This document shows positions 1 through 7,727 of a stretch of DNA of 7,729 bases, one piece after another. This stretch comes from Oscillibacter sp. (GTDB lineage Bacteria > Bacillota > Clostridia > Oscillospirales > Oscillospiraceae). The notes below the pieces were generated by a model. That model was not told the DNA's origin. It saw nothing but the letters and a program-made list of their open reading frames with translations, and ran no database searches. The DNA lies in assembly GCA_009773995.1 (NCBI GenBank), contig VSMY01000114.1, positions 1-7,729 of the forward strand. Direction: 5' to 3'. The position numbers were made by a program, and so were the translations under genes. The stretch's first letter is position 1. Every line of letters starts with the position of its first letter.

Positions 1-851
<851 letters not shown>

Positions 852-855
<4 letters not shown>

Positions 856-1262
856 AACAATCCCTCCCGGCCCAGGTCCCGAAAGAGGCCGTCCGCCTCC
901 TCCGGGGACAGGCCGTGATTCAGGGCGTAGAGCGCGGCGGCGTCCCGGCGGTCCCTGGCGTAAAGGGGCGGGCGGCCCGCGATTTTCAAAAGCCGCTGGG
1001 CCTCCGGCTCCTCCAGGCCCAGGACCAGGGAGAGCAGAACCAAAAAGTCCCGAGAGGGGCGGCGGGTGCCGTTGAAGAGCTGGTAGGCATAGCTCCGATC
1101 CAGGCCGCAGCGCACCACCACGTCCCTCACGGTCACCCCCCGCCCCGCCAGCAGGCCCCGAAGGTACTCCGGCAGCGGCGGCAGACTGAATTCCTCCGCC
1201 GACAGCGGGGAGGGGGAATCGGCCTCCCGAATCTCCTGCTCCAATTCGCCGGTTGACTTCAT
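852..1262 (-). CDS. XRE-type helix-turn-helix protein paired with the kinase
   Basis: A 136-residue protein with one helix-turn-helix domain of the XRE/Cro kind at about residues 31-91. The core reads LPEYLRGLLAGRGVTVRDVV, then the recognition-helix region CGLDRSYAYQLFNGTRRPSRD (52-72). A conserved-looking C-terminal part follows, with KIAGRPPLYARDRRDAAALYALNHGLS. From memory, proteins with the RxSGLxRxYAYQxFxGxRxPSRD and PPLYxRDRRDxxIxxAL pattern are common in Clostridia, often beside a Ser/Thr kinase; this could be confirmed by a search. The start ATG (1262-1260) has AAAGGAGG with an 8-base spacer. Its TGA overlaps the kinase TTG. The likely role is DNA binding or a kinase partner or substrate; which of these is unknown. 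It has its own strong promoter. Confidence 0.85.
862..867 (-). promoter_or_regulatory. Ribosome binding site supporting a TTG start for the kinase
   Basis: The minus strand reads GGAGGG here, inside the last codons of the helix-turn-helix gene and six bases before TTG at 855-853. No ATG or GTG start is close by in this frame, so this site is the main reason for choosing TTG. Confidence 0.6.
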
Positions 1263-1298
1263 GCCCAGTGCCTCCTTTCCGTGTGCTTTGATGAAGGC

Positions 1299-1327
1299 AT
1301 TATGGCAAAACGGCGCGAAAATGTCAA
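1299..1327 (-). promoter_or_regulatory. Sigma-A type promoter for the HTH-kinase unit
   Basis: On the minus strand a perfect TTGACA (1327-1322) is followed by a 17-base spacer and CATAAT (1304-1299), five of six matches to TATAAT. A TG one base before the -10 hexamer gives an extended -10 element. Transcription would begin near 1292, leaving about 30 bases of leader before the ATG at 1262. No clear operator palindrome overlaps it. Confidence 0.85.
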
Positions 1328-1358
1328 TGGCGGAGGGCGCTAAAGACGCCGGTCACTC

Positions 1359-1386
1359 GGCGGCCGGAGGAAAAATCCGGACCGCC
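1359..1386 (-). other. GC-rich hairpin between xylulokinase and the HTH promoter
   Basis: GGCGG plus CCGGA (left arm, one bulged T) pairs with TCCGG plus CCGCC on the minus strand, giving 10 base pairs around a 7-base loop. It sits just after the final stop of the xylulokinase frame and just before the next promoter, where a terminator is expected. It has no U-run on either side, so it is not a standard intrinsic terminator. It may slow polymerase, protect a 3' end, or be chance in GC-rich sequence. Confidence 0.4.
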
Positions 1387-1404
1387 GCGCCCGGCGCAGG
1401 GGTT

Positions 1405-1578
1405 CTAAATTTGATAGAGCGCCTCAAAGTCCCGGCGGAGGTCTGTGTAAAGCGATTGGTAAATCGGATAAAGCCGGTCATACTTTAGTCCCCGTTCCGC
1501 AGAGGGCTCCTGCCGGACGCCGTCTTGCCGGAGCACCCCGCAGGCGGTCCGCACGTCCGGGTAGATTCCCCCGCCCAC
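1405..1578 (-). pseudogene. xylB: Stranded C-terminal tail of xylulokinase beyond an in-frame TAG
   Basis: Reading on in the same frame after the TAG at 1581-1579, 57 codons continue before a TAG at 1407-1405. The peptide begins VGGGIYPDVRTACGVLRQ and ends YDRLYPIYQSLYTDLRRDFE followed by ALYQI. The GIYPDV and LYPIYQSLY..L...F patterns are what the C-terminal helices of xylulokinases look like, so this is coding sequence of the same gene and not intergenic DNA. No good ribosome binding site precedes the GTG directly after the TAG, so independent translation is unlikely. With the TAG read as an amino acid the protein would be 506 residues, close to family length (E. coli XylB is 484). Confidence 0.8.
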
Positions 1579-2925
1579 CTATGCCAGCAGCGCCGCCCCC
1601 AGGGCGGGCCCTTCTCCGTCGGGCAGGGCGGTAACCGGAATCTTGAAATTATCCGCCAGCATCTGCCTCCAAAGGGCGCTGCGCCCGCCTCCGCCGCACA
1701 CGTTCATCTCCGGCGGATTTATCCCCATTTCTCGCAGAACCTCCAAGCAGCTTCGCTGGGAATATGCCACGCCTTCCATAACGGCGCGCAGCAGATGGCC
1801 TTTCGTATGGGACGCGGTCAGCCCCACAAAAGCGCCCCGGCATTTCTCATCCAGCAGCGGACTGCGCTCCCCCATCAGGTAGGGCAGGAACAGCAGGCCG
1901 TCCGCTCCCAGCGGGACATTCTCCGCCGCCTGGGACAGCAAAACATAGGGGTCAATCCCCATCTCCCGGGCCTGCGCAGCCTCCTCCCCGCAAAACCTGT
2001 CCCGGAACCATCGCAGGGACAGTCCCGCCGCCAGTGTGCAGCTCAGTGCCAGCCACGCCCCCGGTACGGCGGCGCAGAAGGTGTGGACTCGTCCCCCGGC
2101 GTCCGTCCGCGGCGTTTCCACATGGGCAAGAATCACCCCGGACGTCCCCAGCGTGATGGACGCGGTATCCGGGAAAACCGTTCCCGTACCCACGGCGGAA
2201 GCGGCGTTGTCTGCGGCTCCGCCCACCACCACCGTCCCCGGTGTGAGGCCGGCAGCCTCGGCGGCGGAACGGCTGACAACGCCGGAGGCCTGGCAGCTCT
2301 CAAACAAATCCGGCATCCAAGCGGGGTCGATATCCAATGCGTCCAAAATCTCCCGGCTCCAGCGCCGGGTCTTTACGTCCAGCAAATTGGTGCCCGAGGC
2401 GTCCGACACATCGGTGGCCAGCTCCCCGGTAAGGCGGAAGCGGATATAATCCTTCGGAAGAAGGATATGCCTGCACCGCTCATAAACCTGCGGCTCATGC
2501 CGCCTGACCCACAGAATCTTCCCCGCCGTAAAGCCGGTCAGCGCCGGATTTGCCGTAATTTCCAGCAGCCGGGCCCGTCCCACCCGCTGGGTAAGCTCCG
2601 CGCACTCCCGGCCGTTCCGGCCGTCGCACCAGAGTATCGCGGGACGCAGCACATGCCCGTCCTTGTCCAGCATAACCAGGCTGTGCATCTGCCCCGACAG
2701 GCCTATCGCCGCGATCCGGCGGGCGCCGCTTTTTGCCAGAACGCTTTGAATCGTGGAGACCGCCGCCTGCCACCAGTCCTCCGGGTTTTCCTCCGCCCAG
2801 CCGTTCTGGGGATACTCCATCCTGTACTCCTGCACGGCGGAAGCCAGGCGGTTCCCTCGGCTGTCAAACAGAACGGTCTTTACGCCGGATGTGCCAAGGT
2901 CTATACCCAAAACAGATTGCTCCAT
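1579..2925 (-). CDS. xylB: Xylulokinase (FGGY family), ended early by an in-frame TAG
   Basis: Phosphorylates D-xylulose with ATP to D-xylulose 5-phosphate in the cytoplasm, feeding the pentose phosphate pathway. The 448 residues show the FGGY layout: GIDLGTSGVK (7-16, first phosphate-binding loop), the xylulokinase-type GLSGQMH (75-81), PAILWCDGR (95-103), LLPKDYIR and SDASGT (155-162, 174-179), GGAADNAA with the likely catalytic Asp239, TLGTSGV (258-264) and GGGGRS (411-416), ending GPALGAALLA. AI-2 kinase LsrK is also FGGY, but the QMH and LLPKDYIR motifs favour xylulokinase. The ATG at 2925 is chosen for its AGGAGG nine bases upstream and because FGGY proteins start here; an upstream in-frame GTG at 3042 would add 39 residues encoded by the terminator region. 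It lies last in the transporter operon. The TAG removes the final 58 residues, so activity is uncertain. Confidence 0.88.
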   Translation of the reverse strand: MEQSVLGIDLGTSGVKTVLFDSRGNRLASAVQEYRMEYPQNGWAEENPEDWWQAAVSTIQSVLAKSGARRIAAIGLSGQMHSLVMLDKDGHVLRPAILWCDGRNGRECAELTQRVGRARLLEITANPALTGFTAGKILWVRRHEPQVYERCRHILLPKDYIRFRLTGELATDVSDASGTNLLDVKTRRWSREILDALDIDPAWMPDLFESCQASGVVSRSAAEAAGLTPGTVVVGGAADNAASAVGTGTVFPDTASITLGTSGVILAHVETPRTDAGGRVHTFCAAVPGAWLALSCTLAAGLSLRWFRDRFCGEEAAQAREMGIDPYVLLSQAAENVPLGADGLLFLPYLMGERSPLLDEKCRGAFVGLTASHTKGHLLRAVMEGVAYSQRSCLEVLREMGINPPEMNVCGGGGRSALWRQMLADNFKIPVTALPDGEGPALGAALLA

Positions 2926-2962
2926 GTCGATATTCCTCCTATGTTTCCGTTCTCTCGGCGGG

Positions 2963-3005
2963 AAAACGCCGCCGGAACGGGCGAGGTCGGCCCGTTCCGG
3001 CGGCG
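2963..3005 (-). terminator. Perfect 16-bp terminator-like hairpin between binding protein and xylulokinase
   Basis: Bases 2967-2982 and 2990-3005 are exact inverted repeats (16 base pairs, 7-base loop). On the minus strand the stem is followed at once by TTTTCCC. The U-run is short, so termination is probably partial. No convincing promoter lies between it and the xylulokinase start, so the kinase would depend on read-through from the transporter genes, lowering its expression. The stem may also shield the 3' end of the upstream message. Confidence 0.7.
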
Positions 3006-3116
3006 CTTCCCCAAAGGCGCCTCTCTCAGCGCCTATACTCACAAGCTCCGGACGGCGCCCGGCCGAACGGATCGCTCATGCAGCGTCCCCGCCGGCGGAT
3101 GGGGATTCACGGAATT

Positions 3117-4136
3117 TTAGAAAGAAGGAGGATTCAAATACTTATCCCGAACGGAATCCGTCAGATTCTCGGACAGGATCCCTTCCACGGTGCAGTAAAT
3201 GCCTCCCGCCACATAGCCGAAGGGCGCATTGTCCGAAGGCCGGTCCGTGGGATGAGCGGCGGACCAAACCTGCAAAAAGGCGTTCCAGCCGATGAAGTAC
3301 GGATCGTCCACAATGGTGGCCGCCACTTCTCCGGAGGTCATCAGGTCATTGGTCGACGTATTGAAGTCGCTGGCAATGACTTTCACTTGGCCGCTCATAT
3401 TCAGGGAACGGACGGCGGAGGCCGCCCCGGTGGCGCCCAGGCCCTCAGCCACAAATACCACGTCGATCTCCGGGTTGGACTGAAGCAGGGACAGCGTGAC
3501 CGTCTCCGCCTTGACAACCTCGCCCTCGTGGTTCAGCTCGGCTGTGACCTTGAGGTCCGGATATTTTTCCGCGCAGGTATCCTTAAATCCATTCAGCCGC
3601 TTTTCCAGATCCACGTTGCCGGGCACATAGAGGATTGCCGCCTGGCCGCTTCCTCCGGTAAGCGTGGCGGCAATGTCCGCCGCAACGCAGCCGAAGGAGT
3701 AGTTGTCCGTGCCGACAAAGCCAAGACGCCGGCTCTCGGGAGAATCCACGTCAAACCCAACCACCGGAATCCCGGCGTCTACGGCCCGGTTGATCGAGGG
3801 AACCAGCGTAGCCGAATCGGCGGAGGTAACGACTATGCCGTTGGGTTTTTTGGCCACCAGCTGCTCCAGCGCTTTGGATTCTGCGGCGGCGTCCACCTCG
3901 GCGGGACCCACCAGCTCGGTCTTGATATGGGAACCCATGGCGGCGGCGGCGGCGGTAAAGCCGGCGTATGTCCAGTTAAAATACTCGGAACCCTTGGAAA
4001 AGACGACCATGGAATAGAGTTCATCCTTCATGACCGTCCCGCCGCCGTCCGCGGAAGACGCGGGCGCGCCGCCGCAGCCCGTGAGGCAGCTGAGAAGAAG
4101 CAGGCCGGTGAGCAAAAGCGCAGATGTTCTTTTCAT
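3117..4136 (-). CDS. Sugar-binding lipoprotein of ABC transporter (periplasmic-binding-protein type 1, RbsB-like)
   Basis: Binds the sugar outside the cell membrane and delivers it to the permease pair. The 339-residue protein starts with a lipoprotein signal: basic MKR, a Leu-rich core and the lipobox LTGC with Cys21 as the lipid anchor. A short Gly/Ala/Ser linker follows, then a two-lobed domain of the ribose/galactose-binding type, with FSKGSEYFNWTYAGF, KKPNGIVVTSADSATLVPSI, GIPVVGFDVDSPESRRLGFV, GTDNYSFG and VFVAEGLGATGAASAV. The start ATG (4136-4134) has AAGGAGG seven bases upstream. Another ATG five bases earlier opens only a two-codon frame and sits too close to the site. It lies 25 bp after the permease B stop. 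The ligand cannot be read from sequence; the xylulokinase next door suggests a pentose, pentulose or pentitol. Confidence 0.92.
   Translation of the reverse strand: MKRTSALLLTGLLLLSCLTGCGGAPASSADGGGTVMKDELYSMVVFSKGSEYFNWTYAGFTAAAAAMGSHIKTELVGPAEVDAAAESKALEQLVAKKPNGIVVTSADSATLVPSINRAVDAGIPVVGFDVDSPESRRLGFVGTDNYSFGCVAADIAATLTGGSGQAAILYVPGNVDLEKRLNGFKDTCAEKYPDLKVTAELNHEGEVVKAETVTLSLLQSNPEIDVVFVAEGLGATGAASAVRSLNMSGQVKVIASDFNTSTNDLMTSGEVAATIVDDPYFIGWNAFLQVWSAAHPTDRPSDNAPFGYVAGGIYCTVEGILSENLTDSVRDKYLNPPSF
3939..3955. repeat. Short GGC/GCC trinucleotide run inside the binding-protein gene
   Basis: Nearly six GGC units on the plus strand encode the run of five alanines in FTAAAAAMG of the binding protein. 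Related proteins have an Ala-rich helix at this place, so the run fits normal coding, but such triplet runs can change length by slippage without shifting frame. Confidence 0.5.
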
Positions 4137-4161
4137 TTCATGTCCTCCTTAATCTTTTTTA

Positions 4162-5160
4162 CTATGCCTTGCGTTTTATTCCCTTGAGCCGTTCGCTGAA
4201 CACCACAGCGAAGACTAAAAGAACCCCTGTGACAACGTCCTGGAAGTAGGTAGACAGTCCGCTCATGATGAAAGAACCGTTAATCAGCGCGACAAAGATC
4301 AAACCCAAAACGGTTCCCGCAATCGACCCAATGCCTCCGTGAATCATGCTGGAGCCTCCGATGGCTACGGCGGTAATCACCCGTGTTTCAATATTGGTTC
4401 CATAGCTGGCGTTCGCGCTTCCATAGACAAAGCAGGCCATAATCCCCGCCACCCCGGCCAGAACCGCGGACTGTATATAGACAAAGCGGAAGAACCGCTT
4501 TGTGTGGATGCCGGAGAGCTCCGCCGCGGTAGGATTCCCTCCCACAAAGTAGACCATACGGAAGTAGCGGTTTTTCCGCAGCATGATAAAGTAAAACGCC
4601 GCCAGAATAACCAGTACCAGCATGGGGATGCTGAGGCCGAAAACTTCCAGAAACATGATGTTGGCGAATGCCTCGGGAAAGCCGGAAACCACATTGCCGG
4701 AAGTGATGACGACATTGACGCCTTTCAAAATCAGCTGTACCGCCAATGTAATGACAAAGGGGTGGACGTCCAGCCATTGAATCAGGAAGTCATTTATGAA
4801 GCCGATGCCCGCCGCCGCCAGGAGAATCAGCGCCATGGCGGCCGGAATGGGAACGCCTCCTTTAAGCATATAGGCGAACAGGATGGCGGTGAAAGGCATG
4901 ACGCCGGCCACAGAGAGGTCGATGCCGCCGGAGATGATTACCAGCGTCATGCCCAGCGCCATAATGCCCTCCAGCACGTAATTGCCCAGCATGATTTTCA
5001 GGTTCAGCAGGGAGGCGTAGTTTGGAACTGCGATGGACATCCCGGCAAAGATGACCGCGATCAGCCCAAGAATTACCCAGATTTGAATGTCCGTCTTCCT
5101 CATCCTTTGGGAGACATCTCTCAACCTTCCTCCGGGAGCGGTACTCCGTCGTTTACTCAT
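4162..5160 (-). CDS. Sugar ABC transporter permease B (RbsC/XylH family)
   Basis: An inner-membrane channel subunit of 332 residues. A charged N-terminus of about 25 residues is followed by repeated hydrophobic segments, beginning IWVILGLIAVIFAGM. Family marks are MALGMTLVIISGGIDLSV (67-84), HPFVITLAV (133-141), the cytoplasmic loop VGGNPTAAELSGI (206-217 region) that should contact the ATPase, and ETRVITAVAIGGSSMIHGG (258-276). Length is typical for the family. The ATG overlaps the end of the ATPase gene by 8 bp (ATGAGTAA), with AAGGAGG six bases upstream, which points to translational coupling. It ends with TAG followed directly by TAA. It differs clearly from permease A, so the two probably form a heterodimer. 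The substrate is unknown. Confidence 0.93.
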   Translation of the reverse strand: MSKRRSTAPGGRLRDVSQRMRKTDIQIWVILGLIAVIFAGMSIAVPNYASLLNLKIMLGNYVLEGIMALGMTLVIISGGIDLSVAGVMPFTAILFAYMLKGGVPIPAAMALILLAAAGIGFINDFLIQWLDVHPFVITLAVQLILKGVNVVITSGNVVSGFPEAFANIMFLEVFGLSIPMLVLVILAAFYFIMLRKNRYFRMVYFVGGNPTAAELSGIHTKRFFRFVYIQSAVLAGVAGIMACFVYGSANASYGTNIETRVITAVAIGGSSMIHGGIGSIAGTVLGLIFVALINGSFIMSGLSTYFQDVVTGVLLVFAVVFSERLKGIKRKA

Positions 5161-6661
5161 TGCCGGCCTCCTTGTTGAACGCGATGGTCATGACGTCTTT
5201 TTCTTCCAAACCGCGGTTTTCCACGATTCCCTTCTGTTCGCCCTCGTGCATCACCAGCACTCGGTCCGACAGCTTCAGGATTTCCGGGAGCTCGCTGGAT
5301 ATCATTAAAATCGCCATACCCTCTTCGGCCAGCTGCCGGAGGATCTTGTGAATCATCGTTTTCGCGCCGATATCCACGCCCCGGGTCGGTTCGTCGACAA
5401 TCAGAACCTTCGGCTTGGTAGCCAGGGACTTTGCGAGCAGAATTTTCTGCTGGTTTCCTCCGGAGAAGTTCACAGCGTTTTTATGGAGGTGCGGCGGCTG
5501 TATGTTCAGCTTTTGAATATACTCCCGGCCGATGGCCTCCATGGACCTGAAATCAAGGATGCCCAAAGCCTTTTCATAGTCCTTGATGGAGGAGGCGGCC
5601 ACGTTGTCCGTCAGAGATTTGGTTAAAAACAGGCCCATCTCCTTCCGGTTCTCCGTGACGTAGTAAATGCCGCTTTGGACCGCCTGCCGGGGCGAGCGGA
5701 AGGAGACCTTCCGTCCACCGTAAAGGACCTCTCCCGACTCCAAATGCTCCATACCGATCATCGCCAGGATGGTTTCCGTCCGTCCCGCTCCGATCAAGCC
5801 AAAAACGCCCAAAATCTCATGGGGATGCAGATCAAAGCTGATATCGCGGAATTTCTTTCCCGCAGAGAGGCCCTTGGCGCTGAGAATGGTCTCTCCAGGC
5901 GCTTTCTTTGCCAATAAAATGTCGTTATAGTCCAGCTCACGGCCTATCATCATACTGATCAGCTTGTCAATGGACATATCCCGGCGTTCCACGGTTCCAA
6001 CCATATTGCCGTCCCGCAGGGCGGTGGCCCGGTCGGAAAGCTCCATTACCTCAGAGAGCTTATGGCTGATGAAAATGACCGTCAAGTCCCGTTTTTCCCG
6101 AATCGACCGCAGAAGGGAGAAGAGATGGGCAATTTCCCGCTCAGACAACGAACTGGTGGGTTCGTCCATAATGAGAAGGTCGATATCCTTTGCCAAAACC
6201 TTGGCAATCTCCACCACCTGCTGCATGCCCACGCTCAAGGTCCCGGCTTTCACGGAGGGGTCCAGGGAAATTCCAAGCTCCCGCAGCTCCCCTCCGGCAA
6301 TTTCCAGAAGCTTCTTGTCGTTGATAAAGCCCAGCTTATTGACAGGCTCCCTGCCCACCAGCATATTTTGCGCCACGGTCAAATTGCCCGCAATGCTCAG
6401 TTCCTGATGCACGATGCCAATTTTGTGGGCAAACGCATCCAGAGGACCGTGAAACCTGATCTGAGCGCCGTCCTTACGGATCGTACCCCGGTCCGGAATG
6501 TAAACGCCGCTGATAATCTTCATCAGCGTGGATTTCCCCGCGCCGTTTTCCCCAATCAAGGAGTGGATTTCCCCCCGCCGGACGGAGAAGGAGACGTCAT
6601 GGAGCACCTCTACGCCGCCAAACGATATAGAAACATTTTCCATTTCCAGAATGTTTTCCAT
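5153..6661 (-). CDS. Sugar ABC transporter ATPase with two nucleotide-binding domains (RbsA/XylG/MglA family)
   Basis: Drives import of the sugar by ATP hydrolysis on the cytoplasmic face of the membrane. The 502 residues hold two ABC domains in tandem, the usual length for this family. Domain 1 has a full P-loop GENGAGKST (37-45), Q-loop Gln86, signature LSVGMQQ (142-148), Walker B LLIMDEP (162-168) and switch His200. Domain 2 has a degenerate P-loop GLIGAGRTE (288-296, no Lys), signature FSGGNQQ (399-405), Walker B VLIVDEP (419-425) and ISSE in place of the switch His (454-457). This asymmetry is normal for RbsA-like proteins and means one active ATP site dominates. The ATG at 6661 lies two bases after the permease A stop, with AAGGAAGGAG 11 bases upstream, a slightly long spacer. 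A start at M7 is possible but would cut the first strand. Confidence 0.95.
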   Translation of the reverse strand: MENILEMENVSISFGGVEVLHDVSFSVRRGEIHSLIGENGAGKSTLMKIISGVYIPDRGTIRKDGAQIRFHGPLDAFAHKIGIVHQELSIAGNLTVAQNMLVGREPVNKLGFINDKKLLEIAGGELRELGISLDPSVKAGTLSVGMQQVVEIAKVLAKDIDLLIMDEPTSSLSEREIAHLFSLLRSIREKRDLTVIFISHKLSEVMELSDRATALRDGNMVGTVERRDMSIDKLISMMIGRELDYNDILLAKKAPGETILSAKGLSAGKKFRDISFDLHPHEILGVFGLIGAGRTETILAMIGMEHLESGEVLYGGRKVSFRSPRQAVQSGIYYVTENRKEMGLFLTKSLTDNVAASSIKDYEKALGILDFRSMEAIGREYIQKLNIQPPHLHKNAVNFSGGNQQKILLAKSLATKPKVLIVDEPTRGVDIGAKTMIHKILRQLAEEGMAILMISSELPEILKLSDRVLVMHEGEQKGIVENRGLEEKDVMTIAFNKEAGNE

Positions 6662-6663
6662 TT

Positions 6664-7635
6664 CTATACCCGCTCCTTCCTTTTCCGCGTTCCCTTGATC
6701 CGGTCCACTACCAGGGCGGTAATCAACATAACGCCGCTGATGGCATACTGCGCTTCCGCGGGGCCGTTGAGCATGATAAAGGCGTTATTCACGATGGCTA
6801 CCACCATGACGCCCAGCATTGTCCCGACCATGTTGCCCTCGCCCCCGGCCATGACCGCGCCGCCGATTACCGCGGCGGCGATCGCGCGGCTTTCAAAGCC
6901 CACGGCATACCCGGCAAAGCCCATGCCGTACCGGCTGCTCATAAGAACGCCGGTCAAGCCGGCAAACAGGCCGCTGATGCCATAGCCGACAATTTTCAGC
7001 CGCGCGGCAGGGATCCCCGACAGCAGCGCCGTAGAAGGCGAAGTCCCGATTAAAAACATCTGCTTAAACAAGGACAGCTTAAAGAGGCAGACCGCCAAAA
7101 CGGCCGCGCACAAAAGAGAAATCAAAATCATCATCGGCACGCCGAATAGGGAGGCTCTGCTGATGTTGGTAAAGGATTCCGGCAGGCCGCTGATCAAATA
7201 GCCGCTGGTTGCTACATAGCACGCCCCCCGCACAATGGAATTCGTTCCAAGGGTTGCGATAAAAGGGGCCAAGCCCGCCCTGGCAACCAGGACTCCATTG
7301 ACACAGCCAACGGCGGCCCCGGCCGCCAGGGCAGCTAAAACGGAGGGAACCAGGGGCAGCCCCTTTTGAAGCAGGGTGGTGGAGAGAATTCCGGAGAATG
7401 CCACCACCGCGCCCACGGAGAGGTCCACTCCGCCCAGAATCAACACCACCGTCATTCCACAGGAGAGCAGAAGGTCAAAAGCAAGGGAAGTGAAAATGCC
7501 GGAAAAATTTGAGGCCGTGAAAAATTTTCCTGGAAGCAGCATCGACATCAGGACAATGATCGCGGCTACCAGGAGTATCAGGGTGACGACTCTGCCATCA
7601 AAATACTTCCCAAGGGAAGCACGTTTATCATTCAT
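6664..7635 (-). CDS. Sugar ABC transporter permease A (RbsC/XylH family)
   Basis: A second inner-membrane permease, 323 residues from the chosen start. Hydrophobic segments begin at VVTLILLVAAIIVLM. Family marks are CGMTVVLILGGVDLSVGAVV (59-78), APFIATLGTNSIVRG (123-137), the loop IGTSPSTALLSGI (196-208) expected to dock on the ATPase, and FESRAIAAAVIGGAVMAGGEG (247-267). The start ATG (7635-7633) is preferred because AAGGAGGAG lies seven bases upstream; an in-frame ATG at 7659 would add eight basic residues but has no ribosome binding site. It is the first complete gene of the operon and ends with TAG two bases before the ATPase ATG. Having two distinct permeases around one ATPase suggests a heterodimeric channel, as in the AI-2 importer LsrCD, whereas many ribose and xylose systems use one permease twice. 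Confidence 0.93.
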   Translation of the reverse strand: MNDKRASLGKYFDGRVVTLILLVAAIIVLMSMLLPGKFFTASNFSGIFTSLAFDLLLSCGMTVVLILGGVDLSVGAVVAFSGILSTTLLQKGLPLVPSVLAALAAGAAVGCVNGVLVARAGLAPFIATLGTNSIVRGACYVATSGYLISGLPESFTNISRASLFGVPMMILISLLCAAVLAVCLFKLSLFKQMFLIGTSPSTALLSGIPAARLKIVGYGISGLFAGLTGVLMSSRYGMGFAGYAVGFESRAIAAAVIGGAVMAGGEGNMVGTMLGVMVVAIVNNAFIMLNGPAEAQYAISGVMLITALVVDRIKGTRKRKERV

Positions 7636-7642
7636 ACACCGA

Positions 7643-7651
7643 CTCCTCCTT
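7643..7651 (-). promoter_or_regulatory. Ribosome binding site that decides the permease A start
   Basis: The minus strand reads AAGGAGGAG, seven bases before the ATG at 7635. It lies downstream of the alternative ATG at 7659, which therefore lacks a site of its own. Confidence 0.75.
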
Positions 7652-7678
7652 CTTCCCATTTAAGTTTGGCCCACGAAA

Positions 7679-7703
7679 GCCCCCTCGATACCGTTGGAGG
7701 GGC
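7679..7703 (-). other. Hairpin in the leader before permease A
   Basis: GCCCCTC on the minus strand pairs with GAGGGGGC across a loop of about ten bases, with one extra G. Only three T residues follow, so it is a weak terminator at best. It could belong to the 3' end of an upstream gene or to the leader of this operon; the window ends too soon to tell. Confidence 0.35.
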
Positions 7704-7721
7704 GGCGGGAATTTCATAGAT

Positions 7722-7727
7722 ATCATA
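7722..7727 (-). promoter_or_regulatory. Possible -10 element for the transporter operon
   Basis: The minus strand reads TATGAT, five of six matches to TATAAT, about 85 bases before the permease A ATG. The matching -35 would lie outside the window, so this is only a candidate. The leader would contain the hairpin at 7703-7679. Confidence 0.25.

Noticed and set aside
1261..1488. 75-codon plus-strand frame in the gap before the HTH gene
   Set aside because: It covers the minus-strand promoter, the hairpin and the xylulokinase tail, all of which explain the sequence better; no ribosome binding site was seen.
1408..1578. Independent small gene starting at GTG right after the amber codon
   Set aside because: There is no well-placed ribosome binding site, and the sequence is simply the continuation of the xylulokinase C-terminus.
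1405..1581. Pyrrolysine insertion or stop-codon reassignment at TAG
   Set aside because: TAG serves as the ordinary stop for both permeases and for this frame, xylulokinases are not known pyrrolysine proteins, and no pyl gene or special RNA element is visible.
2926..3042. GTG start at 3042 giving xylulokinase 39 extra N-terminal residues
   Set aside because: The extension is encoded by the terminator hairpin and lacks a ribosome binding site. The ATG at 2925 has AGGAGG and places the GIDLGTSG loop where the family has it.
3026..3079. 17-residue minus-strand frame (starting MSDPFGRAP) as an attenuation leader peptide before the hairpin
   Set aside because: It has only a weak purine stretch upstream and no run of regulatory codons, so there is no support beyond its position.
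1525..3120. 531-codon open frame on the plus strand opposite xylulokinase
   Set aside because: It is antisense to a clear FGGY kinase, is rich in Pro, Arg, Gly and His, and shows no known motif. Long antisense frames are common in GC-rich coding DNA.
2733..4187. 484-codon open frame on the plus strand opposite the binding protein
   Set aside because: It runs antisense across two genes and the terminator, with no plausible start signal or family motif.
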